Of a stretch of DNA of 19,233 nucleotides, positions 7,419-15,704 are shown in pieces (the stretch's first letter is position 1; each line of letters opens with the position of its first letter). Both the position numbers and the translations under genes were made by a program. The stretch covers positions 1 through 19,233 of the forward strand of contig CAJMOT010000035.1 of the NCBI GenBank assembly GCA_905214995.1. The letters are read 5' to 3'. The notes beneath the pieces are model-generated. The model was not told the DNA's origin, ran no database searches, and was given only the letters and a program-made list of their open reading frames with translations. This DNA comes from an uncultured bacterium (GTDB lineage Bacteria; Verrucomicrobiota; Verrucomicrobiia; Opitutales; Intestinicryptomonadaceae).

Positions 7419-9739
7419 ACGCCCCGAAAATTTTTTCGGCATGCGCCGCGTGCCTATTTGCGCTTTCCGCCGCCGCGCAGGAGAGCGACGCCCCGAACAT
7501 CGCCTATGTCTATCCCGCCGGCGCGAAGGCGGGCGAAACCGTCAAGATAACCCTCGGCGGGCGGAATTTCGACGGGGTTGCTGACGTCTATATCACGGGC
7601 GGCGGAGCGCGCGCGGGCGTCTGCGCCGTCACGGTTCCACTGAAACCCGGAAATTATTTCGGGCTCAGAAACAAGCTCGAGGAGCAATACGTCAAGGAGC
7701 ATCCGGAGGTAGTCGAGGAGATGAAAAAGTTCGAAGACGGCGGGCAGGCGTACCTGCGCAAGCTCGTGAACGCGGACGAGGGTATCATGAAGAAGCTCGC
7801 CGCCGCGGACGCGTCGGTCTATCTGCGGAAAGTCTCTTCCGACCCGATGGCGGAAACCGTCGAGTTCGAGCTCACCCTGTCTCCGGACGCCGCAAAAGGC
7901 GAGCGCAACATTTTGGTGAGGTCGCGGAAGGGGCTTTCCAACCCCGCGAGGTTTTTCGTCTCCGGAACGGACGAATTTGTCAAGCCCTCCCTGCGCGACG
8001 CCGCGCGCGAGCGCATAAAGCTGCCGAAAAACTGGGGAAGGGAGGGAATCAGGACATGGAAGGATCCGATAGCGTACCCGGAGGGCGGCAACGAATTTTT
8101 CGTCGAGCTCCCGATAATCGCAAACGGCCAAATAGTGGAGGCAAAGACCGACGCATATTCGTTTTACGCGAAAGCGGGCGAGACGGTTGTAATAGACGTG
8201 GCGGGAAGGAGGCTTCTTCCGTACATATCCGACGCCGTCCCGGGGTGGTTCCAGCCGGTAGTGCGCGTGACCGGCCCGGACGGGCGCGAGGCGGCGTATT
8301 GCGACGACTTCTTCCACAGGCCCGACCCGCATTTGTCATTCAAGGTTTCCGAGAGCGGAGTTTACAGGGCTGAGATTTTCGACGCGATTTACAGAAGCCG
8401 CGAGGACTTCGTTTACAGGATGTCGATTTCTGCCGGCCCGTTTGTCGAATATGTTTTCCCGCTCGGCGCGCGCTCCGGAACCGACGCGGAGTTCGAGATA
8501 GGCGGCCCGAACCTACCGTCCAAAAAAATGAAAATCTCCGCGCCGAAAGCGGAGGGGGATTTCGCTCCGGACTTCGGGTTTCCCGCCGCCTGCGATTTGA
8601 AAATAAAATCCTCGCCCGAAAATTCAAAACTCTCGCCGGCGGAGTCCGCAAAATTGTCGGGAAGGCCGGCGGAGATTTTGCCGTCGGTTCCGCTCACGCC
8701 GCCCGAGTCCGCCGACGGCAGGTTTGAGGCGGCGGGCTCGCGCGACGCATACCGCTTCGACGCAGCCCAGGGCGCGAAAGTCGTATTGGAGACATTCGCG
8801 CGCAGGCTCGGTTCGCCGGCGGACACGTACATTACGGTTTCGGACTCCTCCGGCAAAGTCCTCGCGCGAGCCGACGACTTCGAAGATCCCTCCTGCGGCT
8901 TCGTCACGGCGCATGCGGATTCGCGGCTGATCTTCACGCCTCCGTTTACGGGCACGTTTTACGCGCGCGTGGAGGAGCTCACAGGCGCGTTTTCGCCCGC
9001 GCACGCCTACCGGCTCGAAATACGCAGGCCGCGCCCGTCGTTCGAGCTCAGGACAGTCCCGAGCTCGCTGAACTTCCTGCCCGGGCGGACTTCGGTTTTC
9101 AGGGTATATGCGTTCCGCGCCGACGAAATCGAGGATTACCCCATACGCCTTAAAGTCTCGGGGCTGCCGGAGGGCGCAAAAATTTTCGGGGCGGAAATTC
9201 CGGCGGGCGAGCCCTACGCCGACGTGGGCGTTTGGATTCCGAAAAACTCCGCAAAAAAAGCGTTTGAAATGTCGGTCGAGGGCCGCGCCGAATTCCCGGA
9301 AGGGCCGATGGTAAAAAAATCCGTCCCGTGCGAGGACATGATGCAGGCGTTTTATTACCGCCACTACGTTCCGTCGCTCGGAATGTGGGGCAGCGTCAAT
9401 TCGTGGAATATTTTCGGGCGCGGGTACGACGCCATCCGGCCTGACGTGTCGAAAGTCGAATCCCCGATAAAATTCAAAAGGGGAGGGAGCGTTTCAATAG
9501 ATTTGGGAAAGGGGCCCTCAAAGTTCAAAAACATGCCGAAAGCCGAATTTCAGGAGGCGCCCGACGGTCTCTCAATAAAGAGGTTCTTCCTCCGCGACGG
9601 CAGGCTTGTCCTCGAAATCTCGTGCGCCCAAAACGCCAAGCCCCGCAGGGGGGCGTTTGTCGTAAACCTGCTCGGCAAGCATTGGCGCGGGATGTTCCTG
9701 GTGGACAAAGTTCCGCCGCTCAGGTTTGAGATAGAGTAG
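7412..9739 (+). CDS. Secreted IPT/PPC-domain protein, third gene of the cassette
   Basis: This large exported protein (775 residues) of unknown function is probably a binding or scaffold protein built of beta-sandwich domains. A signal peptide at about residues 1-22 ends ALSAAAQ. An IPT/TIG-like domain starts at about 29 (YVYPAGAKAGETVKITLGG) and ends near 184 (RNILVRSRKGLSNPARFFV). A charged, probably helical insert sits inside it at about 85-145. PPC-like domains lie at about 245-340 and 435-537, each with the typical pattern of DAYxF followed by an acidic DDF turn. Another IPT-like segment begins at about 345 (EYVFPLGARSGTDAEFEIGG). The ATG overlaps the DUF1501 stop by 7 bases. Proteins of this architecture commonly follow DUF1501 genes in PVC genomes. 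No catalytic motif is seen. Confidence 0.8.
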   Translation: MLNAPKIFSACAACLFALSAAAQESDAPNIAYVYPAGAKAGETVKITLGGRNFDGVADVYITGGGARAGVCAVTVPLKPGNYFGLRNKLEEQYVKEHPEVVEEMKKFEDGGQAYLRKLVNADEGIMKKLAAADASVYLRKVSSDPMAETVEFELTLSPDAAKGERNILVRSRKGLSNPARFFVSGTDEFVKPSLRDAARERIKLPKNWGREGIRTWKDPIAYPEGGNEFFVELPIIANGQIVEAKTDAYSFYAKAGETVVIDVAGRRLLPYISDAVPGWFQPVVRVTGPDGREAAYCDDFFHRPDPHLSFKVSESGVYRAEIFDAIYRSREDFVYRMSISAGPFVEYVFPLGARSGTDAEFEIGGPNLPSKKMKISAPKAEGDFAPDFGFPAACDLKIKSSPENSKLSPAESAKLSGRPAEILPSVPLTPPESADGRFEAAGSRDAYRFDAAQGAKVVLETFARRLGSPADTYITVSDSSGKVLARADDFEDPSCGFVTAHADSRLIFTPPFTGTFYARVEELTGAFSPAHAYRLEIRRPRPSFELRTVPSSLNFLPGRTSVFRVYAFRADEIEDYPIRLKVSGLPEGAKIFGAEIPAGEPYADVGVWIPKNSAKKAFEMSVEGRAEFPEGPMVKKSVPCEDMMQAFYYRHYVPSLGMWGSVNSWNIFGRGYDAIRPDVSKVESPIKFKRGGSVSIDLGKGPSKFKNMPKAEFQEAPDGLSIKRFFLRDGRLVLEISCAQNAKPRRGAFVVNLLGKHWRGMFLVDKVPPLRFEIE

Positions 9740-9755
9740 CGGGCGCGCGAACTTT

Positions 9756-9803
9756 CGCCGCAAAACGGCGGCGGGAGCCCGTTTTCTATGGGCTCCCGCC
9801 TTT
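9756..9803. terminator. Bidirectional terminator between convergent genes
   Basis: A perfect 11-bp stem pairs 9770-9780 with 9790-9800 around a 9-base loop, with a short TTT after it on the plus strand. A smaller 5-bp hairpin (9756-9760 with 9766-9770) has a loop that reads TTTT on the minus strand. It sits between the ends of the PPC-protein gene and the convergent glycoside hydrolase gene and fills most of that 97-base gap. Confidence 0.75.
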
Positions 9804-9836
9804 GCGCCTGCTTTCCGCAATAGATGTTTGCGCGGG

Positions 9837-12800
9837 CTATTCTTTTACGAGCTCGTAGGCGAATACCGCCGACTTGCCCCTTATCGTGGAGAGCTTCGCG
9901 GAGGCTTTGCCGTCGGCGCGCTCGATAGCGATTTCTTCGCCGCGCGACCCGTCCTGTTTTAGCGCGTAAAGCTTCCAGCCATCGAGGGAGCCGTTGAAGG
10001 TGACGACGCTCTCGGCGCGGCGCGCGAGGTGCGGGAGCGTTCCGTAAGCGCGCAGTATCGTCATCTCGGGGTCGTCGAAGCGCATGTTGGTGTTCTTCAC
10101 GTCGCTCAGATGGAGGATGAGAATGCGTGAGCTCTCTTTGAGCGGTTTTTTGTCGATGCTCGCAATCAGCGTAGAGCTCCACCCGCGCGAATTTCTGACA
10201 TTGGCGAAATTCCCTTTGAAAGAATGCCCTTTGGGGGCGATGAACGCCTCGCTGCGCGCCGTGACGAGCTTCCACGTCTCGTTTTTCTTGTCCAAAACCA
10301 TTTCGGAAGTGGAGGATTCGTAGACTTCGTTTTTGACGTCTATTTTGCCCGAGGTGAGCTTTTGCAGTTCCGGAAGGGCGGAGGCGGAGTCGAGCACCAC
10401 GGGCTTGTCGAATTTGTTTTGCTCTATCACCGCTTCTTCCGCGGCTATGGCAAAGGGCGCTCCGGCGGGGATTTTGAAGCCCGCGGGCGTCGGGTTCAGC
10501 TCGATTTCCGTGGCGGCGTAGAGGCCGGCGCGCTTCAAGAGGGAGGCGTAGTCTTGGCGGTTTTTGCGCGTCGGGTAGTCTTCGGGCAGCAGCACGGGTA
10601 TGGAAAAGTCCGACGCCTTGACGTCGCCGCGCAGGAAGAACAGCGCGCCCGCGCGTTCGGATATGGCGGCTACCGGATTTGTGGAGGTGTCGAAGTAGCC
10701 GACGAGTCCGACGGGCTTTCCGAAATCGATCTCGCCGTGCGAGTACGCGAACCTGCATAGCAGATCCCACTTGTGCAGCGCGCCGTACGCGCCCATCAGG
10801 AACGCGCCTTCGGCGGAATGGTCGTTGTTGTTGACGTAGTTCCACTCCGTTATGGAGAAGGGCTTGCCAGCCATCTGGCTGTCGCTAAGCCCTATGCAGC
10901 CGCCGTATTTGGATATCGCGCTCTCGGTTCTCATCTTCGAGGGGAGCTGCCACGGCTTTTCTATGAAGGTCGGGTGGCCGAAATAGGAGTGGGTGTCTAT
11001 TATGTCGTAATTTTTGCGCGTTAGCGTCACGTAGTAGCCCGTCCAGAAGTTCTGGTCGGTAAGCATCGCGCGCACGCCGAGGGAACGCAAAAATTCCTTT
11101 TGTTCGTCGAAAAACTTTCCGTACAATTCCGCGAGGAAGCGCCTGCGGAGGGATTCGGTATTTTCGGAGCCGGCCGACAGCGAGTTCTTTGCGAGCCACT
11201 CGTTGAAGAGCTTTTCGAAATGCGGGCGCATTGCCGAATAGGTTCCGAATATCGTGTTTTCGTTGACGAGGCTCAGCGAGACGAGGGCCGGCTCGTCTTT
11301 CCACGCGAGGCCCGTATAGGGATTTACGTGTTCGAGCAGCTTTTTGGCGAACGCGCGGAAGTTGTCGGACGCCTTTTTGGACACGAAGAACGCCGCCTTG
11401 TTGGACCTCATCTGCCCGTCCCAACCGAGTCCCTCCTCAACGGCGTCTTTGGCGAGCCTGCGCGAGACGAAGAGGTCGGTGGTTATGTATATGCCGCGCT
11501 TTTTCATGGCCGCCACGAGGTAGTCGAGCCTGTCGAGCTTTTCGGCGTCGAACGACAGCCGGTCGGGAGAGGACTTGTCGATAAGCGGGTCGTCGTAATG
11601 GTGTATGCGCAGAATGTTGTAGCCGGTCGCCGCAAAGAGGTCGGCGAGCTTTTCGGCGTTTTCCTTGTCGGGATAATTGGCCTGGAAACACAGGTTGTTG
11701 CCGTAAAAGCGCGCGGGCTTGCCGGGGTTGTTTTCAAAAAATATTTCCCCGTCTTTGGCGTATGCGAAGCCGTATTTGCCCGCGGGCGCGTCCAGCAGCC
11801 AGGAGAAGTCGAGCGCGCTGCCTTTGGCTATCGTTTTGGAGGGCACGAAAGGCGCGTAGTCTCTGGACTGCGTTATGAACGCCCCTTTGAGCCTTTCAAC
11901 CGGCACGGACACCGGAGATAGAGACGCGGCGGCGATTTTCCAGTCGGGCTTGGAGAGATTTCTTATCGTAACGGATTTCAGGTTCGGGCGGTCGAAATCG
12001 ACTTTTGTCGCGAAGAGATTGTAGGTTTTTGCGCCGACTTTGGACGTCCAAACCGCGTTGGGACTGTCGGAGCTTTTTGAGTGGCGCATAGGCCCCGCGT
12101 TTTCCGCCGGTATTTTCATCGTCTGGGTTTTCCCGTCCGCAAAAACCGCCTCGATTTCCGCGCAGTCGCCTTCGGGCAGGGCGCTTCCGGAGTCGAAGGC
12201 GCCTATTATGTAAAGGTGTTTTCCGCCGCCTTTGAGGGCTATATTTTTTTCTTTGCCGCCCTCCGTTATCAGCCCTTTTCCGGCGGGGCGGGAGAAATTG
12301 AAGTCCACGCCGCCGAGCTTAATCCAGCCGGCCGGCAGCGCGGGAATCCCCAGATCGGAGAGGTCGGGCAGGGCGGCGGTTATGCCCTTTACCTTTTCGT
12401 AGGATATTCCCATGTCCCACTTCAAAACTCCGCCGGAATTTTTCGGCTTGAACCTCAAAGAAAACGTTTGCGAGCCGAACAGCCGCCCGTCTTGCAGCAG
12501 AACTTCCAGATTTCCCGTGAATTTCGCGAGCCCCTGCGGAGTTGTCACCGAAACTTTGTCCACATAAAAAACCGTTTGGACTTTTTTGGAGCTTTCGAGG
12601 TTTATGACGGCGCCGTTGAGGGAGAGTTCCGACCCCTTTATCGGAAATGAAAAAGAGTATGAGATCTCGTTGAATTTTTCCTCTCCCGAGGGCTTGAAGG
12701 AGGATTCCAAGCGGCATGAGCCCGCAGATGCAAAGGAGAATTTTTGAAACAGAGTTCCCGCGTTTTTCCCGTTTACGGTTATCGAAGCCTCCGCAGTGTA

Positions 12801-13013
12801 GGATTTGCCCTTTTCCGACTTCGGCGAGCCCTCCGCATGCGAGGCGGTATCTTTGAGAGATTTTGAGTGCCAATTCGCGTCGAAATATGTGAATCTGACG
12901 GGCTGCGTCCCGAGGAACAGCTCCCCGCCGTCGATTTCAAAGTTTCCGAATTGCTGGGCGCAGAGGCATGCCGCCGCGAACGCCGACAGAAGGGTTGATA
13001 TTTTTTTCTTCAT
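9837..13013 (-). CDS. Secreted clan GH-A glycoside hydrolase, multidomain
   Basis: This 1058-residue exported enzyme probably cleaves polysaccharide glycosidic bonds by a retaining mechanism; the substrate is unknown. The signal peptide is at about residues 1-19. Residues 20-400 are beta-rich and resemble no domain I can name. A TIM barrel spans about 430-800 with clan GH-A marks: RIHHYDD at 469-475 (strand 2 arginine), VNEN at 583-586 (Asn584 and acid/base Glu585), DTHSYFGH at 673-680 (strand 6) and ITEWNYVNN at 721-729 (nucleophile Glu723). The remaining about 250 residues are beta-rich, perhaps accessory domains. The ATG at 13011-13013 begins MKKKISTLLSAFAAA. The gene lies 23 bases downstream of yraN but may have its own promoter. 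It resembles GH5/GH42-like enzymes, but I cannot place it in a numbered family. Confidence 0.85.
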   Translation of the reverse strand: MKKKISTLLSAFAAACLCAQQFGNFEIDGGELFLGTQPVRFTYFDANWHSKSLKDTASHAEGSPKSEKGKSYTAEASITVNGKNAGTLFQKFSFASAGSCRLESSFKPSGEEKFNEISYSFSFPIKGSELSLNGAVINLESSKKVQTVFYVDKVSVTTPQGLAKFTGNLEVLLQDGRLFGSQTFSLRFKPKNSGGVLKWDMGISYEKVKGITAALPDLSDLGIPALPAGWIKLGGVDFNFSRPAGKGLITEGGKEKNIALKGGGKHLYIIGAFDSGSALPEGDCAEIEAVFADGKTQTMKIPAENAGPMRHSKSSDSPNAVWTSKVGAKTYNLFATKVDFDRPNLKSVTIRNLSKPDWKIAAASLSPVSVPVERLKGAFITQSRDYAPFVPSKTIAKGSALDFSWLLDAPAGKYGFAYAKDGEIFFENNPGKPARFYGNNLCFQANYPDKENAEKLADLFAATGYNILRIHHYDDPLIDKSSPDRLSFDAEKLDRLDYLVAAMKKRGIYITTDLFVSRRLAKDAVEEGLGWDGQMRSNKAAFFVSKKASDNFRAFAKKLLEHVNPYTGLAWKDEPALVSLSLVNENTIFGTYSAMRPHFEKLFNEWLAKNSLSAGSENTESLRRRFLAELYGKFFDEQKEFLRSLGVRAMLTDQNFWTGYYVTLTRKNYDIIDTHSYFGHPTFIEKPWQLPSKMRTESAISKYGGCIGLSDSQMAGKPFSITEWNYVNNNDHSAEGAFLMGAYGALHKWDLLCRFAYSHGEIDFGKPVGLVGYFDTSTNPVAAISERAGALFFLRGDVKASDFSIPVLLPEDYPTRKNRQDYASLLKRAGLYAATEIELNPTPAGFKIPAGAPFAIAAEEAVIEQNKFDKPVVLDSASALPELQKLTSGKIDVKNEVYESSTSEMVLDKKNETWKLVTARSEAFIAPKGHSFKGNFANVRNSRGWSSTLIASIDKKPLKESSRILILHLSDVKNTNMRFDDPEMTILRAYGTLPHLARRAESVVTFNGSLDGWKLYALKQDGSRGEEIAIERADGKASAKLSTIRGKSAVFAYELVKE

Positions 13014-13025
13014 TGCTCTTTATTT

Positions 13026-13056
13026 ATTTTAAACGGTTAAAGCGGCACGTTTTCAA
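13026..13056 (-). promoter_or_regulatory. Candidate promoter for the glycoside hydrolase
   Basis: TTGAAA (13051-13056) and TAAAAT (13026-13031) each match 5 of 6 consensus bases, but the spacing is long at 19. The ATG begins 12 bases past the -10. The boxes overlap the end of the yraN coding sequence. Confidence 0.4.
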
Positions 13057-13441
13057 AATGGCGTATTTGCGAAATTTTCATGCCGTCGCCGATTCTCACG
13101 TCCACAACGTCGTATCTCCACGAGGAAGGGCGGGGGTGCAGCCGCGAGAGGTAGCGGTTGGCGCAGATGCGTATCCCGCGCCTTTTGGTTTTTGAAACGG
13201 CGGCGTAGTATCCGTCCACGAGCGCGCTGTCGGAGCGCGTTTTGACTTCCACGAAAACCGCGCAGTCGCCGTCGAATGCGACGATGTCGGCCTCGTATCG
13301 CCCGCTCCTGAAGTTGCGCGCGGCGATTTTCATTCCGCGCTTTTTCAGAAACCGGACCGCGGCCTCCTCGCCCCTGTCGCCGGCGGCTTTTGCGAAGGGC
13401 TTGGCCGAGAATATGGCCCTGAAAAAGCCGTCGAATAACAT
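13037..13441 (-). CDS. YraN/UPF0102 family nuclease-like protein
   Basis: This small UPF0102 protein has a predicted Holliday-junction-resolvase-like nuclease fold; its cellular role is not settled. With the ATG at 13439-13441 it has 134 residues, close to the family norm of about 120. The conserved core is present: GDRGEEAAVRFLKKRG at about 21-36, RNFRSGRYEADIVAFDG at 42-58 (catalytic-type Glu50 and Asp52) and VFVEVKTRS at 62-70 (Glu65, Lys67). A TTG at 13475-13477 would add 12 residues, but it is the first three bases of a -35 box, so I reject it. The chosen ATG begins 6 bases after a good -10, so the transcript may have no leader. The gene is divergent from alr. Confidence 0.9.
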   Translation of the reverse strand: MLFDGFFRAIFSAKPFAKAAGDRGEEAAVRFLKKRGMKIAARNFRSGRYEADIVAFDGDCAVFVEVKTRSDSALVDGYYAAVSKTKRRGIRICANRYLSRLHPRPSSWRYDVVDVRIGDGMKISQIRHFENVPL

Positions 13442-13447
13442 TTTTTT

Positions 13448-13477
13448 ATAATAGCGCGCCGTCTTCGGGGAGGTCAA
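13448..13477 (-). promoter_or_regulatory. Sigma70-like promoter giving a leaderless yraN transcript
   Basis: TTGACC (13472-13477) and TATTAT (13448-13453) are separated by 18 bases. Six A residues follow the -10 and then the ATG at 13441. The usual start site, about 7 bases past the -10, falls on the A of the ATG itself. Confidence 0.6.
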
Positions 13478-13576
13478 GGCTTAAAAAGGTTTTTGGAATC
13501 CGGCGCGCGGGCGGATTTTACCTTTGACTTTTGCACGCGCCCGTCGGAAATTTCGGCAATAACCATTTTGACTGCG

Positions 13577-14650
13577 GTGAACCGCCAATTGCCCTTGAGA
13601 TCCTGGATAGAAATCGACTTTCAGCGTTTGGAGTCGAACGTGCGCAGCATAAAATCCGCGCTGCCGGCGGGCGTCAAATACGTGTGCGTCGTCAAGGCGG
13701 ACGCCTACGGGCACTGTATGCCACACGCGCTCGTGCGCTTCGCGCGCGGGGGCGCGGACATCTTCGCCGTGGCAAATCTCTACGAGGCTTCGCGCGTAAG
13801 GGAGATAATTCCCGACAAGCCCGTTTTGGTGCTAAGCCCCGTGCTCGCCGCGGAGATGGAGCTGGTTTTCGACTACGGCGCGACTCCCGCCGTGTCTTCT
13901 TTTGCGGAGGCGGCGGCGTTTTCGGATCTCGCATTGGCGCGCGGGAAAGTTCTAGACGTCCACATAAAGCTCGACACGGGAATGGGGCGGGCGGGAATAT
14001 GGCACGAGCGCGCTGTCGGGGAGATCCGGAAGATTCTGGGACTCGGCGGAATAAGGGTGGCCGGCATATTTTCGCACCTCTCGAGCGCGGACGAGGACGA
14101 AGAATATACGCGCGGCCAGTTCGACATCTTCCGCCGGACGGTCTCGCATTTCGATCTCTCGGGAATGCTCGTGCACCTGCACAACAGCGCGGCCCTGCGG
14201 TACGTCAAAGTAGAGCCTCCGTTTAACGCCGTGAGGATGGGGCTGTTGCAGTACGGAATAAATCCGTTTCCGGATGGGGAGTACGCGGGGATAAGGCTAG
14301 AGTCTGTGCTTTCGTTCAAGTCGAGGATTCTCGCGGTTTCGTCGCGCGGGCCGAAGAGGATAGCGACGGTCGCCGCGGGGTACGCCGACGGGGTTCCGTC
14401 GGGGTTTACGGACAAAGCGCGGGCGATAGCGGGCGGCGCGAAATGCCCCATACTCGGCAATGTCGGCCTCGACGAGACGGCAATATGCGTGGACGGGGCG
14501 GGCGACGTCAAAGTGGGGGATCCCGTGACTTTTATAGGCGAGCAGGACGGGCTGGAAATTTCGCTCGTCGATTACAGCCGCTGGACGCGCAGGATTCCGT
14601 GGGAAACCATGGTTGCGATTCCAAAGAGGGTCGGGCGCGTGTTCAAATGA
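13577..14650 (+). CDS. alr: Alanine racemase
   Basis: This PLP enzyme interconverts L- and D-alanine in the cytoplasm to supply peptidoglycan. The fold-III barrel signature VVKADAYGH contains the PLP lysine (Lys40 in a 357-residue product). The opposite catalytic tyrosine lies in AAGYADG (Tyr269). Other conserved parts are HIKLDTGMGRAG, GIFSHLSSAD and LHNSAAL. The domain ends in a beta domain with CPILGNVGLDETAICV. The start is uncertain. The GTG at 13577 places nine residues before the conserved WIEID and gives the usual length. A TTG at 13493 would add 28 residues unlike the family. No ATG is available in the region, and no clear Shine-Dalgarno or promoter was found. It is divergent from yraN and convergent with metF. 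Confidence 0.93.
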   Translation: MNRQLPLRSWIEIDFQRLESNVRSIKSALPAGVKYVCVVKADAYGHCMPHALVRFARGGADIFAVANLYEASRVREIIPDKPVLVLSPVLAAEMELVFDYGATPAVSSFAEAAAFSDLALARGKVLDVHIKLDTGMGRAGIWHERAVGEIRKILGLGGIRVAGIFSHLSSADEDEEYTRGQFDIFRRTVSHFDLSGMLVHLHNSAALRYVKVEPPFNAVRMGLLQYGINPFPDGEYAGIRLESVLSFKSRILAVSSRGPKRIATVAAGYADGVPSGFTDKARAIAGGAKCPILGNVGLDETAICVDGAGDVKVGDPVTFIGEQDGLEISLVDYSRWTRRIPWETMVAIPKRVGRVFK

Positions 14651-14664
14651 CGCCCGCAAAAGCG

Positions 14665-14682
14665 GCGCCGGATAGCCGGCGC
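14665..14682. terminator. Hairpin between convergent alr and metF
   Basis: A perfect 7-bp GC stem (14665-14671 with 14676-14682) has the 4-base loop ATAG. It begins 14 bases after the alr stop. No T-run follows directly; a TTTT comes 9 bases later. It may be a weak or Rho-assisted terminator in the 86-base convergent gap, which otherwise holds nothing I recognise. Confidence 0.45.
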
Positions 14683-14736
14683 AGGAGCGAATTTTGCGCG
14701 CGTTTGCGGCTCCGGCGGGCGCCGAAATATTCCGCC

Positions 14737-15627
14737 TTACCGCGCCCCGCGACCGCCGAATTTTTCGGAGAGTTTGAGGGCGGATTCGGCGCGGTTTAAT
14801 ATATAGAGGTGTATGCCCGGAACTTTCGCTTCCAGAAGCTCGTCTATTTGCTCCCGCGCCCATTCGAGGCCCGCGGCGGCTTGGGCGTCGGGGCTTTCTC
14901 CGGCGGCTTCAAGCCGTTCCGAGAGAGCGCGCGGAACGTCCGTGGAACACATCGCCTTGAAGTTGGCGAGCTGTTTGAGGGAGAGCGCGGGCAGAAGCCC
15001 CGCGACAATCGGCTTGTCGATTCCCGCCCCGCGGCACATTTCGACAAACCTGAAATAGTGGGAGTTGTCGAAGAATAGCTGCGTCGTGACGAAGTCCGCT
15101 CCGGCGTCCACTTTGCGCTTTAAGTTAGCGATGTCCGCGCGCATGTCGGGGGCTTCCGGGTGTTTCTCGGGGTATCCCGCGCATCCTATCCCGAAATGCG
15201 GATATTTTTCGCGGACAAATCCCACCAGCTCGTCCGCGTGCGCGAAGCCGTCAGGATGGGCGGACACGGAGCCGTCTTTGGGCTTGTCGCCGCGCAGCGC
15301 CATTACGTTGCGGAATCCCGCGGCGTCGAACCTTTCGAGGATAGAGGCTATCTCGGATTTGGAATGCCCGTAGCACGCGAGGTGCGGCATCACCTCGAAC
15401 CCGAAAATTTCCCCGAGCAGTTCGCCGTACTCGAGCGTGCGCTCGCGGCTCGAGCCGCCCGCTCCGTAGGTTATTGATACGAAGTCGGGGCGGATTTTTT
15501 TCAGCCTGTTGGCGGTTCTCAGAATCTGGCGCGCGCCCTCTTCGGTTTTCGGAGGGAAAAACTCCACGGAGAACACCGTTCGGCCCTTCCCGAACTTCTC
15601 CGCTATCGTATTGCCGGTGTTTTGCAT
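14737..15627 (-). CDS. metF: Methylenetetrahydrofolate reductase
   Basis: MetF is a cytoplasmic flavoenzyme that reduces 5,10-methylene-THF to 5-methyl-THF, the methyl donor for methionine synthesis. The 296-residue product is the normal bacterial length. Key segments are FSVEFFPPKTEEG (Glu22, matching the catalytic Glu28 of E. coli), SITYGAGGSSRERTLE, ALRGDKP (Asp114, matching FAD-contacting Asp120) and FVTTQLFFDN (Gln183). The ATG at 15625-15627 gives the expected N-terminus. The frame stays open upstream to 15888, but that part is antisense-like and overlaps lutC. No Shine-Dalgarno is seen; a promoter sits just upstream. It is convergent with alr and 77 bases downstream of lutC in the same direction. 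Confidence 0.95.
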   Translation of the reverse strand: MQNTGNTIAEKFGKGRTVFSVEFFPPKTEEGARQILRTANRLKKIRPDFVSITYGAGGSSRERTLEYGELLGEIFGFEVMPHLACYGHSKSEIASILERFDAAGFRNVMALRGDKPKDGSVSAHPDGFAHADELVGFVREKYPHFGIGCAGYPEKHPEAPDMRADIANLKRKVDAGADFVTTQLFFDNSHYFRFVEMCRGAGIDKPIVAGLLPALSLKQLANFKAMCSTDVPRALSERLEAAGESPDAQAAAGLEWAREQIDELLEAKVPGIHLYILNRAESALKLSEKFGGRGAR

Positions 15628-15634
15628 TGGGAAA

Positions 15635-15662
15635 ATAATCCACAATAAATTCCGCGCGTCAA
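15635..15662 (-). promoter_or_regulatory. Candidate metF promoter with little or no leader
   Basis: TTGACG (15657-15662) and GATTAT (15635-15640) are 16 bases apart, and the metF ATG starts 8 bases past the -10. It lies in the short AT-rich gap between lutC and metF and suggests metF is transcribed apart from lutABC. Confidence 0.5.
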
Positions 15663-15704
15663 TACAAAGCAGCTCCGGCGTCCGCCGCGCGCACGGGAAC
15701 GGAG

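Noticed and set aside
11100..11921. A 273-codon plus-strand open frame opposite the glycoside hydrolase
   Set aside because: It lies fully antisense to conserved catalytic-domain sequence, and its composition mirrors that gene.
13442..13477. TTG start for yraN
   Set aside because: The codon is the first three bases of a -35 box with a matching -10 downstream, and the added residues are not conserved.
13493..13576. TTG start for alr at 13493
   Set aside because: The extra 28 residues do not resemble alanine racemase, which normally begins a few residues before the WIEID-type segment.
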